Of a DNA stretch of 64,000 nt, positions 25,653 to 34,789 are shown one piece after another (positions within the stretch are counted from its first letter, which is position 1; each line of letters opens with the position of its first letter). A program made the translations under genes and the position numbers. The stretch is from NCBI GenBank assembly GCA_963422415.1, contig OY729430.1:3038001-3102000 (forward strand), written 5' to 3'. This DNA is from Bin34 sp963422415 (GTDB lineage Bacteria; Chloroflexota; Anaerolineae; Caldilineales; Caldilineaceae). The notes beneath the pieces were generated by a model. That model searched no databases, had not been told where the DNA came from, and saw only the letters and a list, made by a program, of their open reading frames with translations.

Positions 25653-26113
25653 CCGCACCCCGACCCCCGTGGGATGAATATTTCATAGGCATCGCCCAAG
25701 TGGTGGCCACCCGCAGTACCTGTGACCGGGCCCAGGTAGGTTGTGTGATAGTCAGGGAACGGCGCATCCTGACTACAGGCTACAATGGCTCTCCCGCGGG
25801 CCTGCCCCATTGTACGGAGGCAGGTCATCTACTTGTGAACAATCACTGCATCCGAACCTTGCATGCAGAGCAGAATGCCATCATTCAAGCCGCGTTGCAC
25901 GGCATCAGTGTCCGGGGCGCCATTTTGTATGTAACTCATCAACCCTGCTACCACTGCGCCAAGATGGTAGTCAACGCCGGCATTCAACACGTGGTGCATG
26001 GCGGGCTGTACAGTGACCCTGCCAGCCTGCAGCTACTGGACGAGGCCGGCATCGTTCACACGCCCTTTGACCAGGTGTCCCTCTCCGACCGGCAAGCGGA
26101 CGCCCCCGCCTAG
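25649..26113 (+). CDS. dCMP deaminase family protein
   Basis: This zinc enzyme family deaminates dCMP to dUMP, feeding dTMP synthesis; ComEB of competence operons belongs to it. The 154-residue protein has WDEYFIGIAQVVATRSTCDR at its start, typical of this group. The zinc-binding HAEQNAI has the catalytic glutamate, and PCYHCAK carries the two zinc cysteines. The GYNGSPAGLPHC segment binds nucleotide. The ATG overlaps the previous stop by 4 nt. Length and all catalytic residues are normal. Confidence 0.93.
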   Translation: MTAPRPPWDEYFIGIAQVVATRSTCDRAQVGCVIVRERRILTTGYNGSPAGLPHCTEAGHLLVNNHCIRTLHAEQNAIIQAALHGISVRGAILYVTHQPCYHCAKMVVNAGIQHVVHGGLYSDPASLQLLDEAGIVHTPFDQVSLSDRQADAPA

Positions 26114-26121
26114 TTTCCCTC

Positions 26122-26130
26122 TGCTATAAT
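26122..26130 (+). promoter_or_regulatory. Extended -10 promoter for the liv operon
   Basis: TGCTATAAT combines a TGn element with a perfect TATAAT, about 77 nt before the livH start, just after the dCMP deaminase stop. There is no good -35 hexamer. Placement before a four-gene transport operon makes it the best promoter candidate in the window. Confidence 0.55.
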
Positions 26131-26206
26131 CCGTCTTGCAGTGACATGCCGCCCTCCGGTAACGTCCCCGCTTGGCCTCTAGCGCAGGACAAACCTTCTG
26201 TCCGCT

Positions 26207-27298
26207 GTGACTTTCCCTTGGACTTCCCGCATCCTGCGGAGGCTGTCCCTTTATCGTCTGAGCTGGATCGATGTGATCTTGGGTCTGCTGCGCGTGGGCG
26301 TTGTCGGGGCAATTGCGATCGGGGCCTTTAATACGATAGCCTCGGGCAAGTACACCTTGGCCCAATGGGGCAGCTTGGTCTCCACCGGCATTGCCCAAGG
26401 CAGTGTTTACGCGCTCATTGCCTTGGGCTACACCTTGGTGTACGGCATCTTGCGCATGATCAACTTTGCCCATGGCGAGGTATTCATGAGCGGTGCCTTT
26501 GCGACGGTCTTTTTCGCGATCTGGACCCAGCGGCAAGGTTGGCTGGAGAGCAATCCCTATCTGACCATTCTCGCGTGGCTGCTCGCCGCCGCCGCGGTAT
26601 CCACCAGTGTCGCCCTATTGGTGGAGCGGGTCGCCTACAGACCTTTGCGGGGACAATCCCGGCTTGTCACCCTCATCTCCGCCATCGGGGCGTCATTCTT
26701 TTTGCAATACACGGCCCGCAGCCTGTTTGGCTCAGGTTTTATCTCCTATCCTGATGTTCCCATTCTGACGGAACGCATCGTATTGGGTCCCTTCTACATC
26801 CCCCAGATCCAAGCGGCGGTACTGGTCATGGCTCTGATTCTGATGGGACTCTTGTACTGGCTGGTGGAACGCACCAAGATTGGCCGGGCCGTACGCGCTG
26901 TATCCGAGAACATGGAAGTGGCGCGCTTGATGGGAATCGACACCGAACGGATCATCATGCTGACCTTTGCCTTGGGCGGGACGCTAGCCGGCGCCGCCGG
27001 CGTGGTGAACGGCCTGTACAAGCCCCAAGGCGTGAACTTCTTCATGGGCTTCTTCCCCGGTATCAAGGCCTTCACCGCGGCGGTGCTGGGGGGTATCGGC
27101 AGCGTGCCGGGAGCCTTGCTGGGAGGTCTGCTGCTGGGGGTGTTCGAGTCGGTGGGGCCCAATCTGGTGTTGGATGGCTTGGGCATTCCCGCCGCCAACC
27201 AACTCAAGGATGCCTTGGCCTACATGATGCTGGTATTCATCTTGATCTTCCGACCCCAAGGCATCATGGGCGAAAAGATAGAGGAAGAGAAGGCCTGA
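26207..27298 (+). CDS. livH: Branched-chain amino acid ABC transporter permease LivH
   Basis: One of two membrane permeases of a LIV-type importer for branched-chain amino acids, amides or urea. The 363-residue protein has about eight membrane spans. The family motifs GIAQGSVYALIALGYTLVYG, MINFAHGEVFMSGAF, and the coupling-helix region AVSENMEVARLMGIDTERII are present. It ends with FTAAVLGGIGSVPGALLGG. The N-terminus before SLVSTGIAQ is about 60 residues longer than usual and adds one membrane span. The start is a GTG. It is followed by livM after 2 nt. Confidence 0.93.
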   Translation: MTFPWTSRILRRLSLYRLSWIDVILGLLRVGVVGAIAIGAFNTIASGKYTLAQWGSLVSTGIAQGSVYALIALGYTLVYGILRMINFAHGEVFMSGAFATVFFAIWTQRQGWLESNPYLTILAWLLAAAAVSTSVALLVERVAYRPLRGQSRLVTLISAIGASFFLQYTARSLFGSGFISYPDVPILTERIVLGPFYIPQIQAAVLVMALILMGLLYWLVERTKIGRAVRAVSENMEVARLMGIDTERIIMLTFALGGTLAGAAGVVNGLYKPQGVNFFMGFFPGIKAFTAAVLGGIGSVPGALLGGLLLGVFESVGPNLVLDGLGIPAANQLKDALAYMMLVFILIFRPQGIMGEKIEEEKA

Positions 27299-27300
27299 GC

Positions 27301-28986
27301 ATGGATAGGTATCGCCGTTTCCTTGCGATCTGCAGCATCACGGCGTTCGCCTTGGTATACATGATGTTCACCGGCATGGTGGAGACCTTTGGGGCGCGTG
27401 ACATCGTCGCTGATGTTATTGATCTGGGTCGAATCCTGATCTATCTGTCTCCTTTCGTCGCCGGGTATTGGGTCGGGCGGACGCCATTGGCTCGCTGGCA
27501 GGCGGGCATCGGCGCGGGACTGGTCACCACCGCGCCGGCCGCGCTCTTGACCCTGATTATGGAAAGGGTGTCCATGCGGGACATCTTCATCAACGCCTCT
27601 CCCAGCCTAGTGGATTTTCTGGCCTTGGGAATTCAGCCTCTGGGCGCAGGGATGCTGGTCTTCTGGGCGTTGGGCGGCCTGGCGTCCGGGGCCGGCCTGG
27701 GATTTTCCCTGTTGCCGCGTTGGGTACGGAAGGCCATCATTGTCGGTCTGGCCATCCTCGCGACCATGGCTCTGATGAGCGATCTGGTCGGGCAGATCCT
27801 GCGGCAGATCACGGGAGGGCGTCCGGACCGGATCCTGTTCAGCGCCAATGCCCTGAGGATTGGTCCGGCCATTGCAGTCTTCGGGGCGACAGTGGCGCTG
27901 ACAATTTTCCTGCCTGCGCTCAAGAGGCAGACGGAAACCCGTGTCCTGGCCCTGCTGCCTACGGAATTCATGCAGAGCGGCTACGCCGCCAAGGGCCTGG
28001 GCCTGATTGTGCTTCTGGCCCTGCCTTGGACACTGGGAGTTTTTCTGAGCGAAGTGCTGGCCAACGTCGGTCTGTTCATGCTGATGGCGCTGGGTCTTAA
28101 CATCGCCGTGGGGTTGGCCGGTCTCTTTGACCTAGGATATGTCACCAACTTTGCGGTGGGAGCATATCTAGTGGGGATCCTGACCTCGACGGGACCCCAA
28201 GGCGTCGGCCATTTCAACTTCTGGATGATTTTGCCGGTCAGCATTGTCGCGGCCATGTTCACGGGCTTCATGCTGGCCTTGCCCGTGGTGCGCATGCGCG
28301 GCGATTATCTGGCCATCGCCACCTTGGGCTTTGGCGAGATTATTCGTCTCCTAGCCTTGTCCGACTGGTTCGTTCCCCTGATTGGTGGCGCGCAAGGGGT
28401 GCTCTTCATCCCCAAGCCGAGCATTGCGGAATTCAGCTTCCAGACTCCACAGCAACTCTATTACATCATTCTGGCCGCATGTGTTGTGGTCCTCTTCGTC
28501 AGTCAACGTCTGGACATCTCACGGACCGGGCGCCAGTGGCGCGCCATTCGGGAAGACGAGCAGGTGGCCAACGCCATGGGCATCGATGTCACTTGGGTCA
28601 AGACCTTGGCCTTCACGCTCAGTGCCGCCAGTGGCGGATTGGCCGGGGCCATCTTCGCCTCCAAGCTGGGCACCATTTTCCCCCATTCCTTCCAGCTGCT
28701 GATTTCGATCAACGTGCTCTGCATCATCATCATTGGAGGCATGGCCAGCATTCCCGGCATTGCCCTCGGTTCCCTGCTGTTGGTGGGGGTACCGGAACTG
28801 CTGCGGGAATTCTCCGAGTATCGCTACCTTTTCTACGGATTGCTGCTCATCCTGATGACTCTCTATCGACCCCAAGGCCTGCTGCCGGTCAAGATACAGC
28901 GACACGACCGGGATGCGGATTCCACATCTCGGCCGCCCGTGCCCAAGTTGGCGCCGGATCCTTCCCGCGCTCCGACGACTACCTGA
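27301..28986 (+). CDS. livM: Branched-chain amino acid ABC transporter permease LivM, long form
   Basis: Second permease of the LIV-type importer. The C-terminal 330 residues are typical LivM: LNIAVGLAGLFDLGYVTNFA, PVVRMRGDYLAIATLGFGEI, IREDEQVANAMGIDVTWVK, and GTIFPHSFQLLISINVLCII. The first 230 residues add several extra membrane spans, making the protein 561 residues against a usual 320-420. It lies between livH and livG with almost no spacing. Confidence 0.93.
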   Translation: MDRYRRFLAICSITAFALVYMMFTGMVETFGARDIVADVIDLGRILIYLSPFVAGYWVGRTPLARWQAGIGAGLVTTAPAALLTLIMERVSMRDIFINASPSLVDFLALGIQPLGAGMLVFWALGGLASGAGLGFSLLPRWVRKAIIVGLAILATMALMSDLVGQILRQITGGRPDRILFSANALRIGPAIAVFGATVALTIFLPALKRQTETRVLALLPTEFMQSGYAAKGLGLIVLLALPWTLGVFLSEVLANVGLFMLMALGLNIAVGLAGLFDLGYVTNFAVGAYLVGILTSTGPQGVGHFNFWMILPVSIVAAMFTGFMLALPVVRMRGDYLAIATLGFGEIIRLLALSDWFVPLIGGAQGVLFIPKPSIAEFSFQTPQQLYYIILAACVVVLFVSQRLDISRTGRQWRAIREDEQVANAMGIDVTWVKTLAFTLSAASGGLAGAIFASKLGTIFPHSFQLLISINVLCIIIIGGMASIPGIALGSLLLVGVPELLREFSEYRYLFYGLLLILMTLYRPQGLLPVKIQRHDRDADSTSRPPVPKLAPDPSRAPTTT

Positions 28987-28991
28987 TTCCC

Positions 28992-29768
28992 ATGGCCGAA
29001 TCGCTTTTGACGCTGGCCTCCCTGTCCAAGAGCTTTGGCGGGCTGCATGCAGTCCAAGGCATGGATCTGGAGGTGCAGGCAGGATCTATCGTATCCATCA
29101 TAGGTCCCAATGGCGCCGGCAAGACCACCGTCTTCAACTGCATCAGCGGCATTTATGAACCTTCGAGCGGCGCTATTCTCTGGAAGAGCCGATCCATTGG
29201 CGGACTGGCGCCGGATCGGATTGCGCATCTGGGCATCGCCCGGACCTATCAGAACATCCGCCTCTTCTCTCATCTGTCCGTGCTGGAAAACGTCATGCTG
29301 GGCCAGGAACGCCTGCTTCGCACCACATGGGTGGGATCCCTGTTCGGTTCCCGTCGCGCGCGGCGGGAGTCCCGTGTCTTGTTGGACCGAACCCGGGAAG
29401 TCCTAGCCTACGTGGGTCTGCAAGAGATGGAGCAACGGCGGGCCAATGAACTGTCTTATGGCGACCAGCGACGGCTGGAGGTCGCCCGGGCCATTGCCGG
29501 CAAACCGGAACTGCTCCTCCTGGACGAGCCTACCGCCGGCATGAATGACAGTGAAAGCCGTTCCGCCATCCGATTCTTTCAGCGGCTGCGCGACGACACC
29601 GATCTTACCTTGCTCCTGATTGAGCATGACATGCGGGTGGTCATGGATCTGTCGGATCGGATTGTCGTCCTGAACCACGGCGCGAAACTGGCAGAGGGGG
29701 CGCCTGCCGAGATCAGGGCCAATCCGCAGGTGATTGAAGCCTACCTAGGCTCCAGTGGAGAAGTCTGA
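28992..29768 (+). CDS. livG: Branched-chain amino acid ABC transporter ATPase LivG
   Basis: First of two ATPases of the importer. The 258-residue protein has Walker A (GPNGAGKTT), Q-loop region RTYQNIRLFSHLSVLENVML, the degenerate signature LSYGDQRRLEVAR normal for LivG, Walker B LLLLDEPTAGM, and the switch histidine in LLIEHDMRVVM. The ATG is 5 nt after the livM stop; a longer open frame upstream lies inside livM and was ignored. Confidence 0.95.
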   Translation: MAESLLTLASLSKSFGGLHAVQGMDLEVQAGSIVSIIGPNGAGKTTVFNCISGIYEPSSGAILWKSRSIGGLAPDRIAHLGIARTYQNIRLFSHLSVLENVMLGQERLLRTTWVGSLFGSRRARRESRVLLDRTREVLAYVGLQEMEQRRANELSYGDQRRLEVARAIAGKPELLLLDEPTAGMNDSESRSAIRFFQRLRDDTDLTLLLIEHDMRVVMDLSDRIVVLNHGAKLAEGAPAEIRANPQVIEAYLGSSGEV

Positions 29769-29790
29769 CTCCAAGGGCAAGAACACACCC

Positions 29791-30501
29791 ATGACGCTGC
29801 TTGAAATTCACGACATTCATACCTTCTACGACAATCTGGAGGCCTTGCACGGCGTTTCCCTGCAGGTGAAAGAGGGCGAAATCACGACTCTGATTGGAGC
29901 CAACGGAGCGGGCAAGACCACCACCCTGCGCACGGCCTGCAACATGATGCGTCCCCGCCAAGGCACTGTACGCTATGCGGGCCAGGACATTGCCTCCCAG
30001 CCCGTGCACAAACTGGTGGACGTCGGCATGGTCATGGTCCCGGAGGGACGCGGCATCTTTGCCAAGCTCACGGTGCGTGAAAACCTGCAGATGGGGGCGT
30101 TTCTACGAAACGACAAGGAGGGGATCAAGCAAGATTATGCAGTGGTGGGCGATTTATTCCCTCGCTTGCAGGAACGCATGATCCAGCACGCCGGCACTTT
30201 GAGCGGAGGGGAACAGCAGATGCTGGCCATAGCCCGCGGGCTGATGGCCCGTCCCCGCCTGCTACTGTTGGACGAACCCTCAATGGGTTTGGCCCCTGTA
30301 CTGGTGGATCAGATTTTCGCGACCTTGAAGAACATCAACGAACGCGGCACCACCATTCTGCTGGTGGAACAGAACGCTCGACGCGCTCTGCAGGTGTCCC
30401 ACAGAGCCTACGTGCTGGAAAGTGGCTATGTTGTCCTAGAGGGCGATTCCGCAGACCTGCTGCAGGATCCCCAAGTTATCGAGGCGTATCTGGGTGGCTG
30501 A
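29791..30501 (+). CDS. livF: Branched-chain amino acid ABC transporter ATPase LivF
   Basis: Second ATPase of the importer. Walker A is GANGAGKTT, the signature LSGGEQQMLAIARGLMARP, Walker B LLLLDEPSMGLAP, and the C-terminus LVEQNARRALQVSHRAYVLE is typical. The ATG at 29791 gives 236 residues starting MTLLEIHDIHTFYDN, the usual family start; a GTG at 29755 overlapping livG is possible. No periplasmic binding protein gene directly adjoins livHMGF. A binding-protein-like gene lies 6 kb downstream (36279). Confidence 0.95.
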   Translation: MTLLEIHDIHTFYDNLEALHGVSLQVKEGEITTLIGANGAGKTTTLRTACNMMRPRQGTVRYAGQDIASQPVHKLVDVGMVMVPEGRGIFAKLTVRENLQMGAFLRNDKEGIKQDYAVVGDLFPRLQERMIQHAGTLSGGEQQMLAIARGLMARPRLLLLDEPSMGLAPVLVDQIFATLKNINERGTTILLVEQNARRALQVSHRAYVLESGYVVLEGDSADLLQDPQVIEAYLGG

Positions 30502-30716
30502 CCGGGATGAGGAGGGCCGCGGCGGGGTTCCGACCTGCACCCCTGCCCTATTCGAAGTCGCGACGCTTTGGAGAATGCCTCCGAATCGCGGCGGACGGCA
30601 TTGTGATGCCCCTGGCTTTTTGCCTGAACAGGGGGATGCAATGCACGTCTTCGTCGTCCGCTCTGCAATGCAAAGCGTATAGACTACTGTCAATGGCGAC
30701 ATACCGGTGGAGTCTC

Positions 30717-31193
30717 ATGTTCAAGGTACTTGGCAAGTTGTGGCAGAAGGAAAAGGCCCCCGATCCGGCTCGGGCCGCCGTGCGGGATCTGTGGCTGGGA
30801 CCAAGCACCTACTTCGAAGGCACACTGCAATGCCAGAGCAACATAGTGCTGGGCGGACTGGTCGCGAATTCACGTATCGAGACCTCTGCCAATATACTCA
30901 TCGCAGGAAGCGCACATGTGACAGCGGCCTTGTCGGCCTGCATCGTATCTGTGCACGGACAGTATACAGGGAAGCTGGTAGCCGATCGCGCGGAATTCCT
31001 GGCGGGTGCCCATGTAGCAGGTCAGGTGTATGTCAACAGCATCTATCTGGATGAACACGCCGTAATGGACGCCGCACTGTTTTTGTTGGAGGACGAAGGG
31101 CCGGAAGCGGGACAACGACCCGAGGAGATCACGTCGGATGTCATCACGCGCGCGGTGCGACCGTCCAATCCCCCAGTGGAAATTGGAACCTGA
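30717..31193 (+). CDS. Bactofilin-type polymer-forming protein
   Basis: Bactofilins form cytoplasmic filaments that position cell-wall and polar proteins. The 158-residue protein has a short N-terminal tail followed by a beta-helical core of short repeats: LWLGPSTYFEGTLQCQSNIV, VAGQVYVNSIYLDEHAV and similar turns with the G-x-I/V-x-(A/S) rhythm. It has a proline-rich C-terminal tail. The ATG was chosen because a GGTGGAG ribosome site lies 4 nt upstream and the open frame before it has no homology. It stands alone 215 nt after livF. Confidence 0.85.
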   Translation: MFKVLGKLWQKEKAPDPARAAVRDLWLGPSTYFEGTLQCQSNIVLGGLVANSRIETSANILIAGSAHVTAALSACIVSVHGQYTGKLVADRAEFLAGAHVAGQVYVNSIYLDEHAVMDAALFLLEDEGPEAGQRPEEITSDVITRAVRPSNPPVEIGT

Positions 31194-31237
31194 TCCGAAT
31201 TTTTGAGAATTTCTTGCTTTTTGAGAGGGTATGCAAC

Positions 31238-31753
31238 ATGAGTTATCGAGTGGTCACGTTTTTGCAGGACACAGAACTGCACCTGGAAGGCAAGTCGATT
31301 GCGGTGGGGGATGAAGCCCGCGAAGTTGCCTTGTCCGATTCTTTGGCCTCGTCCTACAACCTGCTGGGCGACAGCGCCGGTCTGATCCGCCTGGTCAGCG
31401 TAGTGCCGAGCCTAGACACCGGAGTGTGCGATGCCCAGACGCGCCGCTTCAACGAGGAGGCGGCAGCCTTGGGTGACGATGTAGTCGTCTTGACCGTCAG
31501 CGCCGACCTGCCCACGGCCCAGCAACGCTGGTGCGGAGCCGCGGGCGTAGAGAACGTGAAGATGCTGTCGGACCACAAGGAAATGGCGTTTGGCGAAGCC
31601 TACGGCACCAAGGTAAGGGAACTGCGCCTGAACCATCGGGCCGTGTTCGTCATTGACCAGAAGGACAAGGTCACATACGTCCAATATATGGACGAACTGA
31701 CCGATTCCCCTGATTTCGACAGTGCCATCGAGGCGGTCCGCGCCTTGCAATAA
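31238..31753 (+). CDS. tpx: Thiol peroxidase, Tpx type
   Basis: Tpx is an atypical 2-Cys peroxiredoxin reducing hydrogen peroxide and lipid hydroperoxides with thioredoxin. The 171-residue protein shows the peroxidatic cysteine in SLDTGVCDAQTRRFNEE and the resolving cysteine in RWCGAAG, about 34 residues later, as in Tpx. The catalytic-site arginine region NHRAVFVIDQKDKV follows. The start MSYRVVTF has a GAGAGG ribosome site. A usual P-x3-T/S-x2-C reads PSLDTGVC here, which is normal. Confidence 0.94.
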   Translation: MSYRVVTFLQDTELHLEGKSIAVGDEAREVALSDSLASSYNLLGDSAGLIRLVSVVPSLDTGVCDAQTRRFNEEAAALGDDVVVLTVSADLPTAQQRWCGAAGVENVKMLSDHKEMAFGEAYGTKVRELRLNHRAVFVIDQKDKVTYVQYMDELTDSPDFDSAIEAVRALQ

Positions 31754-31790
31754 CCGCACGCCACCGGCCTCCTGCACCACCGGGACTTAC

Positions 31791-32429
31791 ATGTCTGCCT
31801 TGGTCTGGATCGCCGCGGGACTGCTGCTAGGCTATGCACTGGGAGCCGTGCCCGTGGGATACTGGGTCTGCCGAATCTTCGGTGTCAACATTCTGAAAGT
31901 GGGCAGCGGCAAGACGGGTGCCACCAACGCGTGGCGCGCCGCGGGTCTGAAAGCGGGACTCCCCACCTTGGTGGGCGACGCCCTGAAAGGCGCTGCGGCC
32001 ATTCTGACTCTAAGATCCCTGATCGGGAACTTGGCTCCGGATCTTGCACCGGATATCCAGACGCTCGCCTTGGCACTCGCCGGTGGCATGGCCGTGATAG
32101 GCCACAACTGGTCCGTCTTTCTGGGCTTCCGCGGCGGCGCCGGCGGGATGACTTGTGCCCTTACCGGCGTGTTTCTGTTTCCCACGGTAGGGATCATGGC
32201 CATAGTGGCGGGGGCAATCATCTATTACTGGTCCCGCATCGCCTCGTTTGCGACCTTTTCCGTTGCCGTCACCTCCCTGGCCGGTTATGTAGCCTTGGCC
32301 CTGTTCGAAGATCTGTCTTGGGCCTACATGGCCTTTCCCATTCTGTCCCTGATCGCAGTGGCCCTGGCCCTGCAACCCAATCGCGAAAAACTGCGACTGG
32401 GCGAAGAACGAGTGGTGACCCTCTGGTAG
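31791..32429 (+). CDS. plsY: Glycerol-3-phosphate acyltransferase PlsY
   Basis: PlsY is an integral membrane enzyme that transfers an acyl group from acyl-phosphate to glycerol-3-phosphate, the first step of phospholipid synthesis. The 212-residue protein has five or more membrane spans and the three family motifs: GSGKTGATNAWRAAG (motif 1), GHNWSVFLGFRGGAGG (motif 2), and a third conserved segment near SRIASFATFSVAV. The gene lies directly before glpF and glpK, whose product glycerol-3-phosphate is its substrate. Confidence 0.92.
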   Translation: MSALVWIAAGLLLGYALGAVPVGYWVCRIFGVNILKVGSGKTGATNAWRAAGLKAGLPTLVGDALKGAAAILTLRSLIGNLAPDLAPDIQTLALALAGGMAVIGHNWSVFLGFRGGAGGMTCALTGVFLFPTVGIMAIVAGAIIYYWSRIASFATFSVAVTSLAGYVALALFEDLSWAYMAFPILSLIAVALALQPNREKLRLGEERVVTLW

Positions 32430-32469
32430 GTCTGTCCGCCTGCCGCCGTATTGAGAGGAGAATTGCAAC

Positions 32470-33156
32470 ATGCAGAGTATGAGTAAGTCGCTGGTCGCCG
32501 AATTCATCGGTACCTTTGCCCTGATTTTGCTGGGAGCCGGCGCAGGCGCCTTGGCGGGAGCGGGCATCGCCGGCTCCCTGATCACGGTAGCCTTGGCGCA
32601 CGGCCTGACCATCATGGTCTTTGCCTATGCCTTTGGAGATGTAAGCGGCAGCCATATCAATCCTGCCGTGACGATCGGCCTCTGGGTCGGCGGCGCCTTG
32701 GAAGGCAGGCGGGTCCTGCCCTACATCGTGGTGCAGATTGCCGGGGCGATCCTGGCAGGCTTCGTTCTAAGCCTGGTCTTTGGTGCACAGGAAGGCAATC
32801 TCGGATCCACAGTCGTGAATTACGAGATCGGCGTTACCGTGCCTATGGCATTCTTGCTGGAAGCCGTTGGCACCTTCTTCCTGGTCAATACCATCATGAA
32901 CGCCGCGGTGGCAGGCAAAGCGGGCAACTTGGCCCCGCTTGCCATTGGCATGACCGTGGCGGCCTGCATCCTGATGTTCGGCCCCCTCACGGGAGCGTCC
33001 TTGAATCCGGCACGCACGCTAGGCCCCGCGGTGGCCGCAGGCGAGTACACGGATATATGGGTGTTTCTGACAGCCACGGTCCTGGGCGCCGCGCTGGCCG
33101 GAGTCTTCAACCGCTACTTCATGAATACCAAAATCAAGTGGTCCGTTGTGGAGTAG
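32470..33156 (+). CDS. glpF: Aquaporin-family channel, probable glycerol facilitator
   Basis: MIP-family channels pass water or glycerol. The 228-residue protein has six spans and both NPA boxes: SHINPAVTIG and SLNPARTLGP. A GAGAGGAG ribosome site precedes the ATG. Sequence alone does not separate aquaporin from glycerol facilitator: the second box NPARTLGP is aquaporin-like, where classical GlpF often has NPARD. Placement directly before glpK makes glycerol the likely cargo. Confidence 0.88.
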   Translation: MQSMSKSLVAEFIGTFALILLGAGAGALAGAGIAGSLITVALAHGLTIMVFAYAFGDVSGSHINPAVTIGLWVGGALEGRRVLPYIVVQIAGAILAGFVLSLVFGAQEGNLGSTVVNYEIGVTVPMAFLLEAVGTFFLVNTIMNAAVAGKAGNLAPLAIGMTVAACILMFGPLTGASLNPARTLGPAVAAGEYTDIWVFLTATVLGAALAGVFNRYFMNTKIKWSVVE

Positions 33157-33249
33157 CCGCGCTCCCCTCTCTGTATTCCGAGGCGGTTTGGCCCCTTGGC
33201 GGGCACGGACCACTTGTATTCTGGAAGCCGTTCCATTCCGCAACGCACT

Positions 33250-34767
33250 ATGACCAGACAATATGTTGGAGCCTTGGATTCAGGTACCACCAGCACCCGC
33301 TTCATGGTCTTTGATCGTCAAGGGCAGGCAGTGATCCAGGCACAGAAGGAGCACGCCCAGATCTTCCCCGCCCAAGGCTGGGTGGAACACGACCCCATGG
33401 AAATCTGGAAAAATGTCTGCGAGGTCATACGCGCTGCCCTGCAGCGGGGAGACCTGACCGCCCAGGATTTTGCCGCCATCGGCATCACCAACCAGCGGGA
33501 AACCACGGTAATCTGGGAACGCAAGACCGGATTGCCCGTCTACAATGCCGTGGTCTGGCAGGATGTACGCACCGCGGGCATCTGCGCCGCCTGGCAAGCG
33601 GACGGCTTGGAGCCGGAAGTCAGCCGTGTCACAGGTCTGCCCATATCCCCCTATTTCTCGGCCTCCAAGATCCACTGGATCCTGGACCACATTGCAGAGG
33701 GATGGAGCCGAGCACAACGCGGGGAACTATGCTGCGGCACCATTGATACTTGGCTGCTGTGGCATCTCACGGCGGATCAACGATTCAACACCGATGTCAC
33801 CAATGCCAGCCGTACCATGTACATGGATCTGCAGACTCTGGCTTGGGATCCGGGCCTGCTCCAGACCCTTGGCATTCCGGAATGTCTGCTGCCAGACATT
33901 CAGCCCAGCAGTCACCCGGAAGCGTACGGCTGTACTAGCCTGCAAGGCCCCTTGGCCGGCTCCGTCCCCATTGGCGGTGTACTGGGCGATCAGCAAGCGG
34001 CTACGGTGGGACAGACTTGCTTCAGTCCCGGCGAGGCCAAGAACACCTACGGCACCGGTTGCTTTGTGCTTCTGAACACGGGTAGGGAGATTGTGCGCAG
34101 TCAGAATGGACTCGTCACCACGGTGGCGTATGCCTTCGGCCAGGCCCCTCCTGCATATGCGCTGGAAGGATCCATTGCCATGGGTGGAGCCACCATCCAG
34201 TGGCTGCGGGATGAAATGGCCATGATCGCGACCGCGGCCGAATCGGAGGAGTGGGCGACCCGAGTGCCGGACAGCGGCGGATGTTACCTGGTACCGGCCT
34301 TCAGCGGCTTGCTGGCTCCCCACTGGCGCAGCGATGCCCGGGGTGTACTGGTGGGGCTGACACGCTATGTCACCAAGGCACATGTCGTTCGCGCCGCCTT
34401 GGAAGCCATTTGCTATCAGTCGCGCGAGGTGCTGGATGCCATGCAGAGGGACAGCGGCATGCCGCTCGCCAGCCTGCATGTGGACGGCGGCGCCACGGCC
34501 AACGATTTCCTGATGCAGCTGCAGGCCGACATTCAAGGCGTGGAAGTCGTGCGGCCCCGGTGCGCCGAGACCACCAGTTTGGGAGCCGCCTACGCCGCGG
34601 GGTTGGCGGTAGGGTACTGGAGTTCCCTCACAGAGCTGCGGGAAAACTATCGGGAAGACCATCGGTGGCAACCCCGGACTGCCCCGCAAGAGCGAGAGGC
34701 GGGATACCGCCAGTGGCGCAAGGCCGTGGTGCGAACCCTGGACTGGACAGATCCGAATTCCCGCTAG
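33250..34767 (+). CDS. glpK: Glycerol kinase
   Basis: GlpK phosphorylates glycerol to glycerol-3-phosphate using ATP. The 505-residue FGGY-family protein begins YVGALDSGTTSTRFMVFD (phosphate-binding loop). It shows GWVEHDPMEIWKN, ITNQRETTVIWERKTG, GVLGDQQAATVGQ, NTYGTGCFVLLNTG, and the ADP-binding VDGGATANDFLMQLQADI. Length is standard. It sits after glpF with 93 nt between them. Downstream on the opposite strand are the decayed oppDF genes. Confidence 0.97.
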   Translation: MTRQYVGALDSGTTSTRFMVFDRQGQAVIQAQKEHAQIFPAQGWVEHDPMEIWKNVCEVIRAALQRGDLTAQDFAAIGITNQRETTVIWERKTGLPVYNAVVWQDVRTAGICAAWQADGLEPEVSRVTGLPISPYFSASKIHWILDHIAEGWSRAQRGELCCGTIDTWLLWHLTADQRFNTDVTNASRTMYMDLQTLAWDPGLLQTLGIPECLLPDIQPSSHPEAYGCTSLQGPLAGSVPIGGVLGDQQAATVGQTCFSPGEAKNTYGTGCFVLLNTGREIVRSQNGLVTTVAYAFGQAPPAYALEGSIAMGGATIQWLRDEMAMIATAAESEEWATRVPDSGGCYLVPAFSGLLAPHWRSDARGVLVGLTRYVTKAHVVRAALEAICYQSREVLDAMQRDSGMPLASLHVDGGATANDFLMQLQADIQGVEVVRPRCAETTSLGAAYAAGLAVGYWSSLTELRENYREDHRWQPRTAPQEREAGYRQWRKAVVRTLDWTDPNSR

Positions 34768-34789
34768 ATTGGGGCGCTTTCTCCTACGA

